From Sternotherus odoratus (lineage: Eukaryota > Chordata > Testudines > Kinosternidae), in NCBI GenBank assembly GCA_032164245.1, contig JAVMKO010000002.1:97043340-97107339 (forward strand): a DNA stretch of 64,000 nt, given 5' to 3'. The notes under the pieces are model-generated. The model was not told the DNA's origin, made no database searches, and worked only from the letters and a program-made list of their open reading frames with translations. The position numbers were made by a program, and so were the translations under genes. Every line of letters begins with the position of its first letter. The first letter of the stretch is position 1. Shown here piece after piece: positions 1-8,099 of the stretch.

Positions 1-319
1 GCCCCGGCCTGGCCCAGGCAATGCTGGTATGCGTCCCTCCTCCGGCTGTCCAGGGCCCCTCCCATCAGCCTCCCGCTGTGGCCACAACACGGGGGAGCCG
101 GGCGGGGGGGGGGGGGGGGGTTTGACAGCTCCCGCCGGGCTCCCCGCTGCGGGGAGCCGGGCGGGAGCTGTCAACCTCTGCGGGGAGTGACAGCTCCTGC
201 CCGGCTCCCCGGGGCGGGAGCCGGCAGCCCCCGAATAACGGATTTCGGATGCATCGGAAATTTTGTCCGTTGCATCCGAAGTCCGTTAAATCGGGGTCCG
301 TTAAATCGAGGGTTTACTG
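1..319 (-). mobile_element. Pogo/Tigger-like DNA element, terminal fragment
   Basis: Read on the minus strand the sequence begins at 319 with CAGTAAACCCTCG, the form of a pogo/Tigger-type terminus, and it abuts a TA dinucleotide at 320-321, the target expected for Tc1/mariner-pogo elements. Inside lie tandem variants of a tccgttaaatcg unit (276-310) and a GC-rich block with a long G run (about 103-120). A near-perfect palindrome is formed by 122-147 and 149-174, with one mismatch. The other end lies outside the window, so this is a partial, non-coding copy. The superfamily call rests on the terminus and TA only; the family is not identified. Confidence 0.5.
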
Positions 320-2204
320 TACTCATGAAATGACACAGTACTCAATAAGTAGCCTGCACCCACTGCTGTTTCCTGCTGGATTTAGGATGATAGTCCCATT
401 TCAAGTGCACTGCAATAGTCTCATCTTAAAATGACAAAGGCACAGTTCTCACTGGAAAGAATGCAGGCACCCTCTGGGCACTACCTATGGAACAGCAACG
501 ACAGTTCAGTAGATCTATGTCTCAAATAGAAGCAATATTCTATTTTAGAAGCAGACAGCAATTTAAAGATATGATTTGCAAGTTGATTTAATTGAACACC
601 TATTAATAAAATTGCTCCCTGCCTGTCAGAATGTGAGGTGTGGGCAGTCAGGGCCAGTGCTTAGAGCCACAGATGGCTGGGCTGGAAAAGACTGAACCTG
701 AGTCAATAGCCAGGGTCTGGAGCCGGGAGACAAGCCAGAGTAAATAGCCAGGAGCAAAAGCCAAGAGTCAAGCTGGAGTCAACAGCTAGGAACCAGAAAC
801 AAGGCAAGGAACCAGGCAGGGTCTGTCTTGTTGCAGGGACAACTTTCTGGTACCTCCTCCGGCCTTAAATAGCGGGTCTGGGCCAATCAGGTCATGGGAG
901 GAGCTGCCAGTTATCTCTACCATGGTTGCCACTTCCCACAGCAACTGGTCTCCAAGGACACATGGATTCATTGACTGTGTCTCTGGTGGTGGTGTCCAAA
1001 GCTCTGAGCTCCCACAGACCCAGGTTCAAGTCCCATGAATCTTCACACTATCCTTAAGAACTGGGTGGGGAGAAGGGGAAGCAGCTCACAGCTGAATGAT
1101 CCTCCCCCCCCCCTTTTCTCTACCACAAAAGGCCCTGCTGCAAATGCAGTCCCTGCACTCTCCTGCTCTCCACGAGCATCCCTGTCACAAGTCATCCCAA
1201 AGGGAACAGGGAGGGCTTAAAAAGAGTGAGAAAGAGGCAGGGCTATGGCCCCCTCACTTTCATTGGCCAGCGAAGCTCGGTGGATGCAGAGGAGAATCCA
1301 TGCTGCAACTTTTAAGGCACTCAGCCTAGGCACCTCAGTCAGGGGTGGTACTTTAAGGAAGCACAGTAACTTCTGGTGGGATAGTTCCAAAAGCCTCCCA
1401 ATGGAACTGTGCATCATAGGTACCATCTGACCATAATTGTTTGTACAGCACCAAGGACAATGTAGCCCCATTCCTGAGCAGGGGTTTTGGGTGCTATCCT
1501 AATTTAAATATTCACCATTATTACTACTAATTGCTTTTGACACAGCATAATCTGATATGAGGTTTCCCAACCAAGCTTCAAAACACCTCTAAAATCATTA
1601 TAGAAAGTTGATAGCTTTTCCATAGTTAAGATTGCAACCAGCTTCCATTATACACCTTGTTTTTGTCTTCCTGTTGCTTTGGCGTGGAAAATTGGTTTGG
1701 CTTGAATGTTGCCATATTTAGCCAAAGGTGAATGTTATGGCCAAGTCTGAAGAAAGTACATTGCAGTTTTCAATTTACAAGCTATTTTGAATTGCCCCAA
1801 TTTGAAATATACTTTTGCTTGTTTTTTTGGTCTTCCTCTACCCCCTGTATGGCTTGTTACCCCTCCTTTCAAACTTCCTACAGAGTGCCAGGCTTAGAGG
1901 TTTTCAATTTTCAACAGAATGGTTTTGTTGTGGTGGACAACATGAATATCAACTTTGAATGTGAGTGGGTTTAGGCTGTGAAGTGTAAAACCTGCCTTCT
2001 TCTACCTTTTGCACTCACACCTGCTCCATATAATTCACATTATGTTCCTAAAAACAGGGGTTAGGAAAGCCCTTTGATACAGGTTTATCCAGGTCTTACT
2101 CTGCCAGAGGGATACATTTCCTTTACACACAGTGAAACTGCCAAGGGTGAAGGGGGTCAACCTAAACACCACAATAGGCTGCCGCTTTATACCTGTGCAT
2201 TTTA
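320..2204. other. No gene seen; one degenerate minisatellite-like stretch
   Basis: No credible coding region. About 690-830 consists of degenerate repeats of a unit like agccagagtcaatagccagg, which resembles internal sequence of an old LTR-type or satellite repeat but cannot be classified by eye. A short C run lies at about 1103-1112. The rest looks like ordinary unique DNA. Confidence 0.5.
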
Positions 2205-2324
2205 GGGCTGGTCTAGCGATCGATCGCCCGTGGCTCCCAGTGAACTCCAGCTTGCCGGGAGGTGATTCACGTAGCTGAAGTTGCGTATCTGCCGTCGATC
2301 CCCCCCGGTAGTGAGGACCAGCCC
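2205..2324. mobile_element. Short MITE with gggctggtc termini
   Basis: A 120-bp non-coding element with inverted ends (GGGCTGGTC at left, GACCAGCCC at right). Its interior contains the string cgtagctgaagttgcgtatc, which recurs in slightly changed form in the longer MITE at 5123-5796, so both belong to one family. Flanks are TTA and ATA, an imperfect duplication. The copy is internally deleted. Confidence 0.6.
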
Positions 2325-3277
2325 ATAGAAGAGAACCAAGAGGCATAACGAATCCGGCATAATGTACCCACCACATCAAAGAAACCTTACTGTAGAACAA
2401 CAGGTCATAGGAACTCTCATGAAGCCCTATATTTGCATCTTACTGAAAGCAATACAGTAGATACATGTACACAATGAGTCGTTGCATTTCAACCAAGAAA
2501 GAAAAGAAGAAAATCAATGGGCTCAGTCCAGGCCCCACTAAAGTCAATAGGAGCTTTGTCATTGACTTCAAAAGGAGCAGATTGGGCCCTAATAATGCAG
2601 AGAGAGTTTTTTCCCTAGTAAATGATAACCTTTCATTGGCTCCTCAAAAGCACAATAAAACTTAATACAAGTGAATGGGAGAGAAAGAAAAGAAACAATA
2701 CACTAGGGTAGAGGTATTAATTTAATTCATAGCAAGGGTTTTATATACAGTTCACACATCAACCTCACTGTCAGGTTACAACAATAACACTGACACAGCA
2801 CGCTGGGGATAATACTGCACATGTTCACTGAATGTAAAATAAGCCAAAAGATACACACATCTAAGGATTCTTGATGTGACAATCTAAAATTTATGCCAGT
2901 AATAATGTAAAACAAGACTCAGTTTCAGCCCTGGTTTACACCAATTTCAGTGTTGTTTTCTGGGGTGTAATTCAGTGCAGAATATGGCACTAAATGTCCT
3001 ATGCGCACACAGCTATGCATTTAAGGAAAAGTTTTCTCTTCAGATCCTCATTGCAGATGAACTCTAAATTGAAAATCTTTTAACGAATGCATAGAGTCAA
3101 ATTGGATTTGAATGATTCTGTGTAAATTGGAAAGAAATATTTCCTAATCCTCAACTGGGGTATGGGTTTATAGATATGTGTCACAGCTAAAAGCCAAGTG
3201 AAAAACATTATTTAACATTGCAAAATTATTTAGGTTGCAAAATTTAGCCCTTAGAAGTTAGCAAATGCCAGAATTAA
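2325..3277. other. No gene seen; old dispersed repeat fragment
   Basis: Nothing coding. About 2516-2595 has alternating 'ccactaaagtcaatagg' and 'cattgacttcaaaagg' phrases, typical of an old dispersed amniote repeat that I cannot name. The remainder is AT-rich unique sequence. Confidence 0.4.
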
Positions 3278-3655
3278 GGTTGCTCAGCAAGCAGGTGCCT
3301 GGGGCGGCAAGCAGCGGGGGGCCGGCGTGCTGGGTGCTGTGAGGGCGGCGCTCAGGCGGCTGTTCGTGGCATATCTGAAGCAGCTCTGCCAAAGAGTGTA
3401 GAGGTGCCGCGGGCGAGCCGCTGAAGAGGGAAAAGCGAATTTCAGCAGCATGCCTGCGGCAGCTCAACTAAGTTCCCTCTTCAGCGGAGGAGCTGCAGCA
3501 GAAATGGTGCTGACAGATGCTCTTCTTTTTCTGGTGGCACGCCTGCGGCAGCTCAAGAGGCTTCTCTCTTCGGTCTACCTCCCACAGGCGTGCCGCTGAA
3601 AACGGCTCTTCCCTTTCTGATTGGGGCAGCACATAAGATAGAGCCGGCCCTGCTT
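3278..3655 (-). mobile_element. GC-rich non-autonomous hAT-like fragment
   Basis: A GC-rich island in AT-rich surroundings. Its right end, read on the minus strand, is CAGGGCCGGCTCTA, which has the CAGGG form common at hAT termini. Inside, cgcctgcggcagctcaa-like phrases recur near 3450 and 3545. No matching left terminus is visible, so the copy is truncated. Reading frames through it are GC-driven and have no recognisable protein. Confidence 0.4.
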
Positions 3656-3960
3656 GCGTACCCCCTTTGGACAGATGCATGATGGTAGTCTTTGATTATA
3701 TGATCAAATGCTATTCTCCCCCCATAGGACCCCTGCCTCATACTGAACACAGAAGGGGTAGTCCTAGCATAAAGAGCAGCTAGTATGTGATCATGTAAAT
3801 GGCGACTATCATAATGCTTATGCACAAGGAGGCTAAAAAAAATTTGCACAGGTAACCTTAATTCTAACATTTTCTAACTTGTGAGCACTTAACTTTCAAC
3901 CTTAATAATAGAGGTAACAAAGTCCTGTGGCACCTTAAAGACTAACTATAAAGTTTTGAA

Positions 3961-3999
3961 GCATGAGCTTTCGTGGGCTAATACCCACTTCGTCGGATG
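3961..3999 (-). ncRNA. Hammerhead-ribozyme-like motif (left arm)
   Basis: On the minus strand the order is CCGACGA (3990-3996), a stem II of GTGGGT/GCCCAC closing an ATTA loop, then GAAA (3969-3972) and a short stem III, GC-TCAT-GC. This is the hammerhead layout. The first core box departs from the CUGANGA consensus: the invariant U4 is C. Self-cleavage is therefore doubtful. Confidence 0.5.
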
Positions 4000-4548
4000 C
4001 AGGCAGTGGAAGTGTTCACAAACAGGCAGTATAGAAAAGTAGGTAAGAGCCAGGTGGGAGGTGAAAAGGTTAGTCCAATTAAGCTGAGCCAGCTTGTTAT
4101 CTCCGATCAGGGAGTGTGGATTATTCTTCTAGCATTTGAATGGGGTGTGTGAACATGGAGAGACGAGAAACAATGTCTGTAATGAGCCAACCATTGTAGA
4201 TCTCGGTTCAATCCAAGAGTGTGTGTGCTGAATTTGCAAATGAATTGAAGTTCTGCAGTCTCCCTTTGCAGTCTGGATTTGAAGTTTTTTTGCTGCAGTA
4301 TGGTGACTTTTAAATCTGTAATAGAGTGTCCAGGCAGAACACCGAGATCTACAATGGTTGGCTAATTACAGACATTGTTTCTCGTCTCTCCATGTTCACA
4401 CACCCCATTCAAATGCTAGAAGAATAATCCACACTCCCTGATCGGAGATAACAAGCTGGCTCAGCTTAATTGGACTAACCTTTTCACCTCCCACCTGGCT
4501 CTTACCTACTTTTCTATACTGCCTGTTTGTGAACACTTCCACTGCCTG

Positions 4549-4590
4549 CATCCGACGAAGTGGGTATTAGCCCACGAAAGCTCATGCTTC
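4549..4590 (+). ncRNA. Hammerhead-ribozyme-like motif (right arm)
   Basis: Plus-strand twin of the left-arm motif: CCGACGA at 4552-4558, a six-pair stem II, GAAA at 4576-4579, then GCTCATGC as stem III. The same U4-to-C change is present, so both arms carry the same altered core. Confidence 0.5.
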
Positions 4591-4681
4591 AAAACTTTAT
4601 AGTTAGTCTTTAAGGTGCCACAGGACTTTGTTACCTCTGCTATTCCAGACTAACACGGCTACCACCCTGAACCTTAATAAT

Positions 4682-5122
4682 GTTTTTTAATGTGTGTGCG
4701 CATGTGCATGTATCATTTTTTAGGTATTTAAAAATGCAAATTGAACCCCCTCATCCCCCAAACTACAGCATGTAGCATCATATTGACATTCACATGGCTC
4801 CTCAGTAGGGTAACTATTATCTTCTACTGCTATCGATCTACTATGTGGATCAGTGCTTAACGGGAGGAAGAGCTGCATACTTTACTAATGAATTTCACAG
4901 ATATTTGCTGACAGCAGAGCAATGGTGAGACCCAGAAGTCTTAAGGTCCATTCCAGACTCTGGAGGGGAGCATTATCTAGGGGGCACATACTCTTCTACC
5001 TCCCCACCCACAACTTCATTTCTTCTGCCCCATCCCCACCTACCTGTCCCTGGTCCCAGTCCCGTCTCTTCCCCACACCAGTCTCTTTAGTCCAGTCCTA
5101 TACTCCTCACCTAGTCAGTCTG
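4682..5122. other. No gene seen
   Basis: Unique-looking, pyrimidine-rich toward 5000-5100. Reading frames here are short and have no recognisable protein. Confidence 0.5.
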
Positions 5123-5796
5123 ATGTCTACACTACCGATCAAATTGAGAGGCAACGATGGATCCAGTGAGGGCTGATTTATTGAGTCTTGTATAGACATG
5201 ATAAATCCATTGCTGATCGCTGTAGCGTCCACTCCGGTACTCCACCTCAACAAGGAGCACAAAAGGAATTGATGGGAGCGTGTCCCCCCTCAGCACACCA
5301 CAGTGAAGACACCATGGTAATTAAATCTAAATACATCGACTTCAACTATGTTATTCACATAGCTGAAGTTGCTTACCTTAGATCAGGGGTCTCAAACATG
5401 CGGCCCGCCGAGCTCTTCCCTGCGGCCCGCGAAGCTCCCCAAGGTCCCCCTGCCCCTCAGTTGTTTTCTGGGGCCACTAAGCTCTCCATCGCCTCTTCCC
5501 CCTCCTGGCCCCCGTGCGCTGTTTCCTGCTGCTCTACCTACCGCCAGGAAGTTCTCTGGTGGTTTAGTGGTTTCCGGGAGGGAGGGGCTAGGCGCGCTCA
5601 GAGGCGGGGCAGGGGCGGGACCTCATGGAAGGGGTGGAGTGGGCGCAGGGGCGGCAAGAGGGCGTGCCAATGATGCTGCCCTTCGGGCCAATGCACTAGT
5701 CCTCATGCGGCCCTCGTGGTCATTTGAGTTTGAGACCCCTTACTTAGATCAATTTCTGTTTCCTCTCCCACTGCCCCCCATAATGTAGACCAGCCC
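5123..5796. mobile_element. MITE interrupted by a hAT element
   Basis: Flanked by a perfect 8-bp duplication TCAGTCTG (5115-5122 and 5797-5804). The left end contains tgtctacact and the right end is gtagaccagccc, an eroded inverted pair. The interior is non-coding and related to the MITE at 2205-2324. After removing the nested insertion (5385-5742 plus one duplicated octamer) the element is about 308 bp. The 8-bp duplication favours the hAT superfamily, although the ends also resemble Harbinger-type MITEs, so the superfamily is unsettled. Confidence 0.65.
5385..5742. mobile_element. Non-autonomous hAT element nested in the MITE
   Basis: A 358-bp GC-rich insertion with inverted ends AGGGGTCTCAAAC and GTTTGAGACCCCT. 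A perfect 8-bp duplication CTTAGATC flanks it (5377-5384 and 5743-5750). Size, ends and duplication length fit the hAT superfamily. It has no transposase. The matching host sequence on both sides shows it landed inside the older MITE. Confidence 0.85.
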
Positions 5797-5804
5797 TCAG
5801 TCTG

Positions 5805-6080
5805 TACTTCTTAGGATTCTCATTCTAGTCCCAGTCTCCTTGCCCATCTTTTCCTACTCCCGTCTTCTAGATACCCATTCCCAAGCTCATTTTCCACATC
5901 CAGCCACTCCCAGTCCCCGTCTCCCACTTATCCAAAAATTCCCAGTTCCCTCCTACTAGCTCCTTATCCAATCTGTCTCTCTGCCACTTCCACTGTCCTC
6001 CATTTGTACCTGTCCCTGCCCCCCCATCCCCACTGTTTCCTAGTCCCAGTCTTCCTGCCTGTGCTCCTGTACTAATATAA
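5805..6080. other. No gene seen
   Basis: Pyrimidine-rich (tccc/ctcc phrases) unique-looking DNA without features I can support. Confidence 0.5.
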
Positions 6081-6364
6081 GGGTTTGCCACAGTGCTGTA
6101 ATGTGCATCACAGTGGTGTAAAGAACAAAGTGCCTTAAAGTGCTGGATTCTAACTGCCCCTATGTAGACCCTTCTGATGTGGTCTGAAAGGTCCCTAGTG
6201 AACATTAAGGGTATGTCTTCACTACAGCAGTAGGTCGATTTCCTTTAATTCAATTTTGTAAAGCAGACTGTATACAGTCGATTTTGTGTGTCTTCACTAA
6301 GCACAGCAAAGCACAGCAAGTCGACAGTGTCTGTCCACACAACTTTTGCAAGCGTCGACATAAT

Positions 6365-6555
6365 GAGCGTTGTACTGTGGGTACCTATCCCACAGTTCCC
6401 GGATCCCCCAGCAGGCACCATTTCGAGTGCTGCACTATGGGTAGGCATTTCCAAATTTCGCGCCCTTTTTCCACGCCGCCGACCCCCATTACGAGCGGTG
6501 CACTGTGGGTAGGCATCCCATAATTCGCGCCCTTTCTCCGCGCCGCGCTAACGCC
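6365..6555 (+). repeat. Left subterminal tandem repeats of the Harbinger element
   Basis: Three diverged units of roughly 60 bp, each with a gtgcactgtgggtaggc-like core (near 6369, 6428 and 6497). In the last two, sequence like ttcgcgccctttttccacgc follows. Position between the terminus and the transposase start fits binding or promoter sites, but that role is inferred. Confidence 0.6.
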
Positions 6556-6569
6556 ATAGCACTGCAAGC

Positions 6570-7838
6570 ATGGAGCCCGCTGACACCACGGAAACAGTAA
6601 TGGCCATTGTGAACCGTCTGCAGAGGAATGCGATCCGGGGACAACTGCGCTTTCTGGAACCCGACGACAGTGAGGAGGAGATGGACCAGGACGTGCACAG
6701 CAGAGACAGGGACAGTGACGTTTTTGGAAGTAGGGCGACTGACAATCTGTCTAATTTGGTGGCAATGGGGCAGGCTCACGCCATCGAATGCCGATTCTGG
6801 GCCAGGGAAACAAGCACGGACTGGTGGGATCGCATAGTGCTGCGGGTCTGGGATGACTCCCAGTGGCTCAGAAACTTCCACATGCGAAAGGGCACGTTCA
6901 TGGAACTTTGTGACTTGCTGTCCCCGGCCCTCCGGCGCGAGAATACCAAAATGAGAGCGGCCCTCACAGTTGAGAAGCGAGTGGCAATAGCCCTCTGGAA
7001 GCTTGCAATGCCAGACAGCTACTGGTCAGTCGCGAATCAGTTTGGGGTGGGTAGGTCTACAGTGGGCTTTGCTGTGATGCAAGTAAGCAGGGCAATCGTC
7101 GAGCAGCTGCTACACCGGATTATAAACCTCGGAAACCTGCAAGCTACAATAGATGGCTTTGCCGCCATGGGATTCCCTAACTGTGGTGGGGCTATAGATG
7201 GGACTCATATCCCTATCCTGGCACCGGACTACGAGGCCGCCGAGTACAGAAACCGGAAGGGATATTATTCAATGGTCATGCAAGCAGTGGTTGACCACAA
7301 GGGACGTTTCACCGACCTGTACGTGGGGTGGCCGGGAAAGCTTCATGACGCTCGAGTGTTCAGGAACTCTAGGATTTTTAGACAGCTGCAGCAAGGCACT
7401 TTCTTCCCCGACCAGAAAATTTCCATGGGTGTGTGTGTGTGGAAATGCCGATCGTTATCATTGGGGACCCAGCCTACCCCCTAATGCCCTGGCTTATGAA
7501 GCCCTACACAGGAGCCCTGGACAGGGGTCAGGAGCTGTTCAATTACAGGCTGAGCAAGTGCATTTGGCCATCTGAAGGGGAGATGGCGTTCCTTACTGAT
7601 TCGCTCAGACATCAGCAAGAGAAATATCCCCATTGTTATTGCTTCTTGCTCTGTGCTCCACAATCTCTGTGAGAGCAAGGGGGAAACGTTTATGGCGGGC
7701 TGGGAGGCAGAGGCAAATTTACTGTCTGCTACTTACCAGCAGCCAGACAGCAGGGAAAGTAGAAGAGCGCACCATGAGGCCCTGCGCCTCAGGGACGCCT
7801 TGAAAGACAGTTTTATGAGTGCCCGACATGGTGTTTGA
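6570..7838 (+). pseudogene. PIF/Harbinger DDE transposase, frameshifted
   Basis: HARBI1-like transposase. From the ATG at 6570 the first frame runs 304 codons. It has an acidic N-terminal region, a helix-rich segment around residues 130-190, then IDGTHIPILAP with D210 and GWPGKLHDARVF with D260, the first two DDE catalytic acids. After a GT run at 7429-7440 the homologous sequence moves to another frame (VIIGDPAYP, then PWLMKPYTG). Near 7555-7562 it returns to the first frame at FGHLKGRWR and ends at 7838. The family's third acidic residue normally sits just before the FG.LK.RW motif; that stretch is missing, so a deletion of about 20 bp is inferred. AATAAA follows at 7918. Catalysis should be impossible. 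Confidence 0.9.
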
Positions 7839-7917
7839 GAACCTGCTCCCTTGCTGTGCTCTAAGCCTGATGTCCTTGAACCCTCTTTCCCTACCCCCTC
7901 CCCATGCTTGCAGAGGA

Positions 7918-7923
7918 AATAAA
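7918..7923 (+). terminator. Poly(A) signal of the transposase gene
   Basis: AATAAA 80 bp after the transposase stop on the plus strand. It faces the minus-strand signal at 7950-7955, as in convergent genes. Confidence 0.55.
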
Positions 7924-7949
7924 TTCACTGTTTGAAAAATCATGGTTCC

Positions 7950-7955
7950 TTTATT
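7950..7955 (-). terminator. Poly(A) signal of the Myb/SANT gene
   Basis: AATAAA on the minus strand, about 145 bp beyond the stop codon of the minus-strand gene at 8100. Confidence 0.5.
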
Positions 7956-8099
7956 GGTTCATCAGAAATACAAATACAGGGGATCACTGTCATGGTAGCC
8001 TGGAGGGAAACCAGCAGTCGCACTGGGGGAGGAGCGGACAGAGGGTGGGGGAAGGGGGGAAAGGAGGGGAGGCCAAGACACAGCAGCTTTTAAAAGTTT

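Larger units (their letters stand above)
3910..4669 (+). mobile_element. Penelope-like fold-back element with long inverted arms
   Basis: Flanked by a perfect 12-bp duplication, AACCTTAATAAT (3898-3909 and 4670-4681). Two arms of about 298 bp (3910-4207 and 4341-4638) are reverse complements, nearly identical where I compared them, for example one difference in the inner 60 bp. They surround a 133-bp centre. The right arm carries an extra end with gactaacacggctacc (4648-4663). Each arm contains a hammerhead-like motif. Known Penelope-like retroelements carry such ribozymes in their terminal repeats and often insert as inverted or tandem partial copies. No reverse transcriptase or GIY-YIG frame remains. 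A DNA-transposon origin is less likely because of the long duplication and one-sided terminus. Confidence 0.65.

Noticed and set aside
5188..5788. 161- and 139-codon frames
   Set aside because: They cross two nested transposons and their junctions, so they cannot be single genes.
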